Source: UBA60 sp964587885 | Lineage (GTDB): Archaea > Thermoplasmatota > Poseidoniia > Poseidoniales > Poseidoniaceae | Length of the DNA: 20,772 nt | Assembly: GCA_964587885.1 (NCBI GenBank) | Contig: CAZPME010000032.1 | Span: 1 to 20,772 of the forward strand | Direction: 5' to 3' | Shown: positions 1-7,560 of the stretch, piece after piece | Numbering within the stretch: position 1 is the stretch's first letter | Layout of the letters: every line of letters starts with the position of its first letter | Position numbers and translations under genes: made by a program | Notes under the pieces: generated by a model | Seen by the model: only the letters and a program-made list of their open reading frames with translations | The model's database searches: none | Told to the model about the DNA's origin: nothing

Positions 1-55
1 GTAGTGCACCTGATTTGTAATCAGGCGGTCGGGGGTTCGAATCCCCCTGTCGGCT
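1..55 (+). tRNA. tRNA-Thr (anticodon UGU), 3' part only
   Basis: The window opens inside a tRNA gene, at about tRNA position 19 in the D loop. The 3' half of the D stem is GTGC (4-7). The anticodon stem is CCTGA/TCAGG (9-13 and 21-25) around the loop TTTGTAA (14-20), which gives anticodon TGT and decodes ACA (Thr). The variable loop is 26-30. The T arm is GGGGG-TTCGAAT-CCCCC (31-47). The acceptor 3' strand TGTCGGC (48-54) is followed by discriminator T55. U73 is the usual archaeal tRNA-Thr discriminator. The next bases are CCT, so CCA is not encoded. The 5' acceptor strand (expected GCCGACA) lies outside the window. Confidence 0.95.
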
Positions 56-63
56 CCTTTTCG

Positions 64-87
64 TACCCTACTACGTAGGGTATTTTT
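64..87 (+). terminator. Hairpin plus T-run after tRNA-Thr
   Basis: Perfect 8-bp stem TACCCTAC (64-71) / GTAGGGTA (75-82) with a 3-base loop, followed at once by TTTTT (83-87). It begins nine bases after the tRNA end, which fits termination of the tRNA transcript. Archaeal termination often needs only the T-run, so the hairpin could also be an operator for the surface-protein gene 70 bases downstream. Confidence 0.6.
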
Positions 88-152
88 CCCATGTCAGCAA
101 AAACGCACATTGATAGAGTAGCGGTTGCTGGTTAGTCTACTGAGGACTTATT

Positions 153-3100
153 ATGAAAGCCCGTTCAATAATTGTAGCCCTGCTATTGACTACGATGGTT
201 TTGCCGTTTACTACGCCAGAATTAGAAGTGTCAAATTCCGATGAGGGAATACTGATGAAAATCGACAACCCACCGGCTGATATTCTAGAAAAATACCAAT
301 CGGCAAAGATGGCTGGAGGTCGAGCGATGTGCCCAACCATCCAAAATGATGGCGGGACCACCGGTGATTCTGGCAATACTACGGCTACTGCCAAGACACT
401 AGGTACCGATCCAACCACTCAAAAGACCGGTTGTGTTGACGCTAACGACAAAGAAGATTGGTATGGTTTCTCGATGAGTTCAAGTTACAATATCGATGTC
501 GAACTCTCCGTCCCAACTGGGGCTGATTTCGACCTTTGGTTACTCAATGAGACCGGAACTGGTTACTATGATTATTCATTCTTCAATGACCCACTAGAAA
601 AGGTCTCCAGCATGGGAACTGCGGCTGAAGGGAAGGCTGGAGATTACTTTATCGTTGTACAGCAATACAGTGGTGATGGTGGCTATGGTCTGCAAACATG
701 GACAAATCTTACCGAGACGTGTGCCGATTGGTTTTCTCCCCAAGACGATGGCGGTACCGGCCAAGATGCACCGGCAAATTGGTCGGATAACCCGACCAAT
801 ATGGGAAATAATGTCACCGCAACCTATGATGGCTGCATCGACAAAGAAGATGACAACGATGTATTCGCTTTTGATGTCCCTGCCAACCACACCATAGAAG
901 CTGTTCTACAAATGGAGAGCGGAAATGACCTCGACCTTTTCCTGCACCAATCTAACGGTTCTTACCTTGATATCTCTGGATTTGGGGGCGATACAAATGA
1001 AAGCGTCAGTTCCTTGAACACCGCCAAAGATGGTGTTAACGGCACATATTTCCTCAATGTATCTCATTGGTCTGGAAATGGCAACTACACCCTTCACGTA
1101 TTCACAAATTTTTCAATTCCAGCACCTAATCTTGAGATTACCGATGTCTCTCAACCATCAGGAGCGCAAGTTGGAGATACGCCCACTCTAACCGTAACTG
1201 TAAACAATACTGGGACTCTAGATGTCAATTCAAGTTTCACAATTAATGTATATCTCTCAGTAGATACCATGGTAGATTGGCCCGATACCTTGCTAGGCAC
1301 AAACACCGTCAGTTCATTACTTCAAAATACCAGCCAAGTAATCAACATTAATACAGTAATTCCCGCAGATACTGTTGAAGGCACTTATGAGGTGATTTAC
1401 ATTGTCGATGAAGATGATGTCATAGTCGAGAAGAATGAAGATGATAATGACTACTCACCAACCTCAAATCTTGTTGTCGGCACTACTTCAACTTCCTGCT
1501 CATCGCAAGATGATGGAGGCTCAGGTGGCGATGCCGGAGATACTGCTGCAACCGCATTCAACCTCGGCACCGATGTCGAGCAAGAATTCCGTGGCTGTGT
1601 CGATTCAAACGATGTTAAAGACGTGTATGAAATTACAGTAAGTGCTGGAATGCCACTCAACGCCACCCTGATAGTAGCGCCAAATGCTGAATCTGATTTC
1701 GACATTAGTTTAGTTGCACCCAACGGGACCGCAATTGATTCTTCTGTCCTTTGGGGGGTAATGGATGAATACGTTACCACTGAAGATACTGACAGCGAAA
1801 ATATCGCTGGAACTTATACAATAAATGTAACATATTTTGCACCATTCTCTGGCAATGCCGCCGGTGGCATCTACCGATTGATTATCGGTCAGCCGGCATC
1901 CGGATCGTGGATTCCACCATTCACCTGTGAGGGTCTCGACGACATGGGAGTGGGAGGCGATGCTAGTGACGAAGGGGCCAATCCATCTCAACTGGGAGCC
2001 AATCCCGCTGTGAATGGAACCGGTTGTATGGACGGGGGCGACCTTGCTGATGCATACCAATTCAGCCTCTCAGATATGAAAAACATCGAGGTCACCATCA
2101 ACCAACCTGAAATGACTGATTTCTACTACTCAATATCACGCACCAATGGTCCGAACGACATGAATGAGGCTTGGGTCGAGAATGGCGATGGCTCAATGAC
2201 TTGGTCAAGTCTCGGCATGAATTATGAAGAGGGTATGAACCATACCTATACTCTGTTGTTGGGGGCGAATAGTAGCATAGGCAACTACTCACTAAGTATT
2301 GAGACAACAGACCCAGCCCCTGCAGATCTCTATGCCGAGAGCGTGAATTGTCCATTCGACCTAATTTCAGGAGAACAAGGTGTAGTGTCGTGGACCATTC
2401 GCAATCTTGCTGGTCCAACTTCAGATATGTTTTCATGGCAAATCAATCTAGTCAATGAGGATGGAATAATTGCCAATACTCTCATAGAACGTAATGTTAC
2501 TTTCACCGGCTCCTATGGCATTCAGTTATCGAGTAGCAGTGAATACGTAGCCATCCCACTCGATACCCCTTCAGGCAATTACACCTGTGTGCTAACCGTC
2601 GATAACACCGATGTATACATTGAATCTGATGAGGACAACAACAACCGTTCAGGCAATGCATTTTACATCGAAAATTACGACGACCACTGGGCCAACAATA
2701 TCGATCAAGACGCCTACAATACTACCGATACCGGTGATGGGATGGTCGATGCTTGCCCTGAAGAATACGGTACTTCAACCGAAGATGTCTACGGTTGCCA
2801 AGACTTCGACGGTGATGGCTATTCCGACCCTGATGATGATGCAGGCCGACCTGCACATCCAGTAGGCACTGCCGACGCTTTCCCAGATGATGGAACTCAA
2901 TGGGCTGATACCGACAACGATACCTTCGGTGATAATCCCGACGGCATGGAGTATGACCGCTGTCCAACCGAGGCCGGCGTCTACAATGGTGAAGGCGGCA
3001 TGGGTTGCCCTCTACCACCAGTGGATAGTGACGGTGACGGATTAATCGACGAACTGGATGATTGTCCAAATAGTGCGGTAGGAGCCATAGTCAATGCCAC

Positions 3101-3536
3101 CACCGGCTGTGTCGATGTAGTCGATGATCCCGTTGACAACAATACAGACACGGGTGACGATGACCCTACCAATGTCAATACCGACGGCACAGGCGATAAT
3201 ACCAGTACTGGAAATGATGATAGCGGCAATGGTGAAACTTCAACCGCAGATTCCACTTCTAGTTCAGAGAGTCTACTCGAACAGCCTTGGGTCTTGATTT
3301 CTGCTGCTGGTGCGATATTGGTAATATTGCTACTAACATACCTATTAGTAGGTGGTCGCCGAGGCGAGAAGATGAGTGACGATGCTTTCGTCAATGCAGC
3401 TTTCAACACCCATATGGGCGGACAACATGTTGCAATCTCACCACAACAATTGGCTTACGAGCAGCAACTAATAGCACAAGGATACCCACCCGAAACCGCT
3501 CGCCAATATTCCGAGCATTACTTCGGTCAACGTTGA
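153..3536 (+). CDS. Membrane-anchored surface protein with four PPC-like repeats, CARDB and TSP3 modules
   Basis: Large exported protein of 1127 residues, probably a cell-surface adhesin or stalk-like protein; substrate unknown. Residues 1-22 form a signal peptide. Four pre-peptidase-C-like beta modules begin near residues 60, 190, 449 and 592, each opening with a Cys, a D-D-G-G-like acidic/glycine stretch and a second Cys (C60/C94, C190/C228, C449/C482, C592/C625). A CARDB-like Ig domain lies at about 326-442 and a second at about 724-838. Calcium-binding thrombospondin-type-3-like repeats cover about 851-972 (for example DFDGDGYSD and DSDGDGLIDELDDCP). A low-complexity D/N/T/S linker (985-1042) precedes one TM helix (1045-1067) and a tail of about 60 residues ending in a Q/Y-rich motif. 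The region before the TM is rich in N-x-S/T sequons. GAGG (142-145) lies 7 bases before the chosen ATG. Confidence 0.9.
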   Translation: MKARSIIVALLLTTMVLPFTTPELEVSNSDEGILMKIDNPPADILEKYQSAKMAGGRAMCPTIQNDGGTTGDSGNTTATAKTLGTDPTTQKTGCVDANDKEDWYGFSMSSSYNIDVELSVPTGADFDLWLLNETGTGYYDYSFFNDPLEKVSSMGTAAEGKAGDYFIVVQQYSGDGGYGLQTWTNLTETCADWFSPQDDGGTGQDAPANWSDNPTNMGNNVTATYDGCIDKEDDNDVFAFDVPANHTIEAVLQMESGNDLDLFLHQSNGSYLDISGFGGDTNESVSSLNTAKDGVNGTYFLNVSHWSGNGNYTLHVFTNFSIPAPNLEITDVSQPSGAQVGDTPTLTVTVNNTGTLDVNSSFTINVYLSVDTMVDWPDTLLGTNTVSSLLQNTSQVININTVIPADTVEGTYEVIYIVDEDDVIVEKNEDDNDYSPTSNLVVGTTSTSCSSQDDGGSGGDAGDTAATAFNLGTDVEQEFRGCVDSNDVKDVYEITVSAGMPLNATLIVAPNAESDFDISLVAPNGTAIDSSVLWGVMDEYVTTEDTDSENIAGTYTINVTYFAPFSGNAAGGIYRLIIGQPASGSWIPPFTCEGLDDMGVGGDASDEGANPSQLGANPAVNGTGCMDGGDLADAYQFSLSDMKNIEVTINQPEMTDFYYSISRTNGPNDMNEAWVENGDGSMTWSSLGMNYEEGMNHTYTLLLGANSSIGNYSLSIETTDPAPADLYAESVNCPFDLISGEQGVVSWTIRNLAGPTSDMFSWQINLVNEDGIIANTLIERNVTFTGSYGIQLSSSSEYVAIPLDTPSGNYTCVLTVDNTDVYIESDEDNNNRSGNAFYIENYDDHWANNIDQDAYNTTDTGDGMVDACPEEYGTSTEDVYGCQDFDGDGYSDPDDDAGRPAHPVGTADAFPDDGTQWADTDNDTFGDNPDGMEYDRCPTEAGVYNGEGGMGCPLPPVDSDGDGLIDELDDCPNSAVGAIVNATTGCVDVVDDPVDNNTDTGDDDPTNVNTDGTGDNTSTGNDDSGNGETSTADSTSSSESLLEQPWVLISAAGAILVILLLTYLLVGGRRGEKMSDDAFVNAAFNTHMGGQHVAISPQQLAYEQQLIAQGYPPETARQYSEHYFGQR

Positions 3537-3605
3537 TAACCCAAGATGGCTCTCGGCAGATTGCCGGTGGCCATTCACAGGTTTACTGAAATTGAGGAAT
3601 TATCT

Positions 3606-4928
3606 ATGTCTGACATATCCCCCACTAGTGAGGAATTTGGACCAGCGCATATGCTACTCAATCCGTTAGCCCAAACTAAGGGGGGTGACGACCCTATTTT
3701 CTATTGGTTCACTAAGTGTTTGGCCGCAAAAAAATCTGGCCGTGATGTGGTCAATGGAACATTGGGTAGTCTGCTAGATGAAGCGGGAAAACTTGCGGTA
3801 ATTCACACCGTTGAAAACCAAATTCGTAACCAGCCGAGCGTCGAGTTATCAGGCTATGCACCACTTAGAGGATTGCCATCTTTTCGCGAGTTAGCAATTG
3901 AGTTAGCATTAGGTTCTAATCGGTCGACAATTGAACAAGCTGGATTGTCAATTATTTCTATCGCCACCCCTGGAGGGTGTGGTGCATTATCAGCGACCGT
4001 TGCCAATTTCATTGATAGCGGCGACAAGGTACTTTTGCGCTCACGTCATTGGGGTCCTTACAAGACCATAATTGAGGAGCGAGATTGCAAGATTGCAACT
4101 TGGCCAATACTGCCAGAAACTCCTGAAGCAGGGCTCGACCATCTTGACCGAGGTGGTTTGGCTAATGCGCTGACAGAATTGGTTCAAGAGCAAGATAGAG
4201 TTCTGGTTTGGCTGAATGACCCCGCTCATAACCCGACCGGCCTTTCCCTCCAGGCAAGCGAACGGCGCGCAGTATTAGAGGAAGTTTTGGAACATGCTTT
4301 GGCCTTCCCCAACGTAGGCATTACTTTACTGATTGATTCAGCCTATTCACTCTATGCTGCCGAACCCTATGGCTGGGCCAGCACTTTGCGTGAAGAAGTG
4401 GAAAGACGCAGTGATTTCCCCAATAATCTCATGTTGTGTTTTGCAGTTTCATGCTCAAAATCTCATACCAGTTATGGTCTTCGTACTGGCGCACTCGTCT
4501 GCATCCATCCCGATTCAGACTTCACAACGAAACTTGAAGATGTTCTGCTCCATACCGGCAGAGGAACTTGGTCAGCAGCTCCAAGGGTTGCCCAAAGAGC
4601 AATCTCAGAAATTCATTTTGATGCTGAACTACACGCATCATGGCGACGAGAGAGGGATACCTTCAAGCGACTCCTTGATGAACGGCGTGATGCTCTGCGA
4701 AGGGCCGCAGCAGCGCACAATTTGATTCTCAATCCAACCCATGATGGTTACTTTGCTTTCTTGGAATGTCGGCGCAACCAAGAGGTCTGCGAAATCGCCG
4801 CACGAGATCACGATGTTTTCCTCGTACCACTCAATGGTGGGGTGAGAATAGGGGTTTGTGCGATACCCGCCGAGCAAATGGAGCGGGTTGCAGCAGCACT
4901 CGCTGATGCTTTGGCGCAAACCCGTTAA
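3606..4928 (+). CDS. PLP-dependent aminotransferase, fold type I (aspartate/aromatic family Ia-like)
   Basis: Cytosolic PLP-dependent aminotransferase, most like the AspC/TyrB class; the amino-donor specificity cannot be read from sequence. In 440-residue numbering, the phosphate-binding glycine stretch TPGGCGALSA is at 121-130, HNPTG at 208-212 (Asn209 near the pyridoxal O3), DSAY at 244-247 (Asp244 pairs with the pyridine N), the Schiff-base lysine Lys285 sits in SCSKSHTSYGLRTG, and GVRIG (Arg414) would bind the substrate carboxylate. All key residues are present and the length is normal. The frame is open back to ATG 3546, but ATG 3606 has GAGGAA (3594-3599) at good spacing and starts where family homology plausibly begins. 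The next gene starts 10 bases after the stop, suggesting co-transcription. Confidence 0.9.
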   Translation: MSDISPTSEEFGPAHMLLNPLAQTKGGDDPIFYWFTKCLAAKKSGRDVVNGTLGSLLDEAGKLAVIHTVENQIRNQPSVELSGYAPLRGLPSFRELAIELALGSNRSTIEQAGLSIISIATPGGCGALSATVANFIDSGDKVLLRSRHWGPYKTIIEERDCKIATWPILPETPEAGLDHLDRGGLANALTELVQEQDRVLVWLNDPAHNPTGLSLQASERRAVLEEVLEHALAFPNVGITLLIDSAYSLYAAEPYGWASTLREEVERRSDFPNNLMLCFAVSCSKSHTSYGLRTGALVCIHPDSDFTTKLEDVLLHTGRGTWSAAPRVAQRAISEIHFDAELHASWRRERDTFKRLLDERRDALRRAAAAHNLILNPTHDGYFAFLECRRNQEVCEIAARDHDVFLVPLNGGVRIGVCAIPAEQMERVAAALADALAQTR

Positions 4929-4938
4929 TAATCCAAGG

Positions 4939-5349
4939 ATGATGCCACACCTAATGGGTGCATGGCGTTACAAACGTGAGAACTTGCTTATTTCCGGCCT
5001 TCTCTTATTGATAATCGGCGCTTCTGGAGTGGTAATTGACCCCTCTTTTTCCATCATCGGTGGGACGATTGGAATATTCGGGATAATTCTATTCGTGTGG
5101 GGATTTAGCACCAAACCTGATGATTTTGGATGGACGCAAGAGGAGATAGATGCTTGGAGACCTAAGGCTGAATCACTACCGGATGCTGGACGAGTGATGT
5201 ATCGAGTTGATACCACTCTTTACGAACCAAAGAAAACCACTATTTTGTGCGGTGCTTGTGGACATCTTTCTAAGGTAGAAGGGGAGAGACCTAAGAGTTT
5301 CATTTGTACTAAGTGTGACCTTCCCCTTTGGGAAGATGAGGAAGAGTAG
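4939..5349 (+). CDS. Small two-TM membrane protein with C-terminal zinc ribbon
   Basis: Hypothetical protein of 136 residues. Two TM helices (about 15-34 and 37-57) form a hairpin at the N-terminus. A soluble part follows, ending in a CxxC...CxxC ribbon (Cys104, Cys107, Cys123, Cys126; CGACGH and CTKC) that should bind zinc. An acidic terminus (WEDEEE) closes the protein. The gene starts 10 bases after the aminotransferase stop and is probably in the same transcript. ATG 4939, 4942 and 4954 are all possible. AAGG (4935-4938) and GGATGAT (4937-4943) lie upstream of 4954, so the protein could begin at MGAWRYK. I do not recognise the family. Two-TM plus zinc-ribbon proteins are common in archaea and mostly uncharacterised. 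Confidence 0.8.
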   Translation: MMPHLMGAWRYKRENLLISGLLLLIIGASGVVIDPSFSIIGGTIGIFGIILFVWGFSTKPDDFGWTQEEIDAWRPKAESLPDAGRVMYRVDTTLYEPKKTTILCGACGHLSKVEGERPKSFICTKCDLPLWEDEEE

Positions 5350-5427
5350 CGGCGAAAACCAAATCACTTCTACATCGCTCAACTCTCCCTAATTGATTTA
5401 CTCAACAAAGCGAGTGCGAGAGATTAC

Positions 5428-5445
5428 TTGACCCATAAGGGTCAA
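5428..5445. promoter_or_regulatory. Perfect inverted repeat upstream of pheS
   Basis: TTGACCC (5428-5434), spacer ATAA, GGGTCAA (5439-5445): seven perfect base pairs in an 18-bp palindrome, ending 13 bases before the earliest pheS start. Its AT centre lies about 23 bases before GTG 5459, roughly where an archaeal TATA element would sit for a leaderless transcript. It could be an operator over the promoter, or an RNA hairpin in a leader if transcription begins further upstream. No T-run follows, so a terminator is less likely. Confidence 0.5.
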
Positions 5446-5458
5446 GGCTGGTCTGCTG

Positions 5459-6973
5459 GTGCAAGAGCGCATGGGAGAGGTGCGACTGAGTAATCCCGAG
5501 CGGCGAATGCTTGCTGCAATGCAGGGTGAAGCTGGTCGAGAATGGTTACTGGACGATGTTCTGTTGGCCTGTTCTTGGCACGACCAAGCCCAAGTCGTCG
5601 GAGCCGGACAAGGTTTAGCAGAAGCCGGATTAGTCGAAGTTTCAGAGATGACAAAGACTGTTTGGTCGCTCGGTAAAGAAGGCCATGCGGCTAATTCAGA
5701 GGGCCTATTGGAGAAACGATTGTGGGATTGGCTAATCTCTCAACCTGATGATCAACGTTCGATGGGTGCACTCAATTCTGCTGGATTTGAACGGCATGAA
5801 ACCGGACCTGGTATCGGCCTTCTCAAGGGACTGGGTGTGGAAATCATCGCTGGTAATCTCGTTTTCGAAGGAGACCAAAAGGCAACTGATTCGGTATTAT
5901 CGGAAAAGGCCAACTTCCTCGCTTCATTAGTTGAGGGAGCCGACGAAGCAACCCTAGATGCAGAAATGTTGGCGCATTTCAAAGGTCGCAAAGGCTTGGT
6001 CGAAGCAAGCGAATCTGTCAACCGGAAATGGAAAATAACCTCTGCTGGAACGGCTATTGATTCTACTATTCTAGTTGAAGCGGAGCAAATCAGCGATATA
6101 ACTCCTGAGTTATTACAAGGTGATTCTTGGCGAAGTGGTGAGTTCAAGCCCTATGATGTAAATCTTGAATCAGCAACTCCAGCAACTGGCAAGACTCACC
6201 CGATGCAGGCTCTAATTGAGCGCATTAGAGCGATTTTTCTGGAGATGGGCTTTAGTGAAATCGCCGGTGATTATGTCCAAACCGCGGGTTGGAATATGGA
6301 CTCACTTTTCATTCCCCAAGACCACCCCGCCCGAGAAATGCAAGATACCTTCTATCTCGACAATCCCTCAAGTATTCCAATTGACTCCGAGCACCTGCAA
6401 TCGTGGAGGGAAATCCATGAGCATGGTGGAGAGACCGGTTCAACAGGATGGGGTGGGAAATTCTCTGATGAGATTGCCCAAAAAGGGTTGCTGCGCACTC
6501 ACACTACTGTCAATACGATTCGTCATTTGGCTGAAAATCCAACTGAGCCTTGTCGCGTTTTCGCGGTCGGCAGAGTCTTTCGCAAGGAGAGTATTGACCG
6601 AACTCACCTGCCCGAATTTCACCAAATTGAAGGCATCATTATGGAGCCCGATGCCAGTTTGCCAATGTTGGTAACCACGTTGAAGACCTTCTATGCCAAG
6701 ATGGGATATCCAGAAGTCCGAGTCCGTCCAGCCTATTTCCCCTATACTGAGCCTTCGCTGGAAGTCGAAGTCAAATGGCGTGGCAAGTGGCTGGAATTAG
6801 GAGGGGCAGGAATATTTCGGCCAGAAGTTACTGAACCGCTCGGCTGTAGTGCTCCAGTATGTGCATGGGGAATGGGTCTGGAGCGTCTCGCCATGTTAGT
6901 ACTTGGGCTCGATGACATACGCCAACTCTATCTCTCCGACCTTGAATGGCTACGCTCACAGCCAATTCTGTGA
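5459..6973 (+). CDS. pheS: Phenylalanine--tRNA ligase alpha subunit
   Basis: Catalytic alpha subunit of the (alpha-beta)2 phenylalanyl-tRNA synthetase, which charges tRNA-Phe in the cytosol. The archaeal/eukaryotic layout is clear: an N-terminal part of about 240 residues with winged-helix-like segments, then a class II core. Class II motif 2 is at about 345-392 (RTHTTVNTIRHL, then VGRVFRKESIDRTHLPEFHQIEG). The Phe/ATP pocket includes EVEVKWRGKWLELGGAG (435-451). Motif 3 is at about 462-488 (GMGLERLAM). The length of 504 residues is normal for this type. The start is ambiguous: GTG 5459, ATG 5471 or GTG 5480 all keep the conserved LSNPERRML region. The beta-subunit gene pheT, often adjacent, is absent from the window; the next gene is on the other strand. 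Confidence 0.96.
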   Translation: MQERMGEVRLSNPERRMLAAMQGEAGREWLLDDVLLACSWHDQAQVVGAGQGLAEAGLVEVSEMTKTVWSLGKEGHAANSEGLLEKRLWDWLISQPDDQRSMGALNSAGFERHETGPGIGLLKGLGVEIIAGNLVFEGDQKATDSVLSEKANFLASLVEGADEATLDAEMLAHFKGRKGLVEASESVNRKWKITSAGTAIDSTILVEAEQISDITPELLQGDSWRSGEFKPYDVNLESATPATGKTHPMQALIERIRAIFLEMGFSEIAGDYVQTAGWNMDSLFIPQDHPAREMQDTFYLDNPSSIPIDSEHLQSWREIHEHGGETGSTGWGGKFSDEIAQKGLLRTHTTVNTIRHLAENPTEPCRVFAVGRVFRKESIDRTHLPEFHQIEGIIMEPDASLPMLVTTLKTFYAKMGYPEVRVRPAYFPYTEPSLEVEVKWRGKWLELGGAGIFRPEVTEPLGCSAPVCAWGMGLERLAMLVLGLDDIRQLYLSDLEWLRSQPIL

Positions 6974-7055
6974 AACCTCAAAGTGCAACCATACTTGGTC
7001 GTTAATGTGACTATTCTGGATTAGTCAACGCAAAGTAACATTACTTGCAGGGTTG

Positions 7056-7079
7056 ATTTTCCCCCTCATGCAGGAAAAT
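7056..7079. terminator. Inverted repeat between convergent genes
   Basis: ATTTTCC (7056-7062) pairs with GGAAAAT (7073-7079) around a 10-base loop, in the 120-bp gap between the ends of pheS and the minus-strand gene at 7095. The position and the A/T-rich stem fit a bidirectional transcript end. Function is inferred from placement only. Confidence 0.4.
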
Positions 7080-7094
7080 GCGCATAATTTCCTT

Positions 7095-7412
7095 TTATTC
7101 TTCTTCGGCGATTTCCGCCATCGCTTCACGATAGAGCTTCATCTCTTGCTCTCGGGCTTCTTCTTCATCAACAGTATTGGTAAGGAAATTGTAAACCCAA
7201 CCGATTTCAGCATAGACCAATCTAGTGAAGGGTCGATAAAATAAGAATAACATGCCGAAAACAAGGAACATCATCGGACCTAGGGCTGAAAGAAATGGAT
7301 ATAGATCCGAATCTACCAATAGAGCATAAGACTTGAGGAAGACGTAAGCCTCCAAGAATAATACTGCCGCTATCAAGGTTGCTCCACGAAATAACCATAC
7401 CGGCTTTGCCAT
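7095..7412 (-). CDS. Small two-TM membrane protein with acidic C-terminal tail
   Basis: Hypothetical membrane protein of 105 residues. TM helices lie at about 9-30 and 37-58, linked by a short acidic loop. After the second helix comes R-P-F-T-R, then a charged, probably helical tail (about 80-105) ending AEIAEEE. The positive-inside rule would put the R/F-rich loop and acidic tail in the cytoplasm. The frame is open four codons further to a TTG (7424), but the ATG at 7412 is the more usual start. The gene is convergent with pheS and divergent from the protease gene, so it is probably monocistronic. I do not recognise the family. Confidence 0.75.
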   Translation of the reverse strand: MAKPVWLFRGATLIAAVLFLEAYVFLKSYALLVDSDLYPFLSALGPMMFLVFGMLFLFYRPFTRLVYAEIGWVYNFLTNTVDEEEAREQEMKLYREAMAEIAEEE

Positions 7413-7560
7413 GAACCCCCCCAAGGAGTCGTTACCTAAAACAACAGCGAAGAACTAGACTGGTTGCCATATAGTTGCAAGAGATTATTATCAATAAGTC
7501 CGAATCGGATTATCGTCAAGTTCATGTGTAAGAGGTGGGGACAATGATACGGAGAAGAAA

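Noticed and set aside
1..87. tRNA-Thr as an integration site for a mobile element
   Set aside because: No integrase, no second copy of the tRNA 3' end seen in the window, and the downstream gene is an ordinary surface-protein gene.
3546..3605. N-terminal extension of 20 residues on the aminotransferase
   Set aside because: The downstream ATG has a good ribosome binding site, and the extension starts 9 bases after the previous stop without one.
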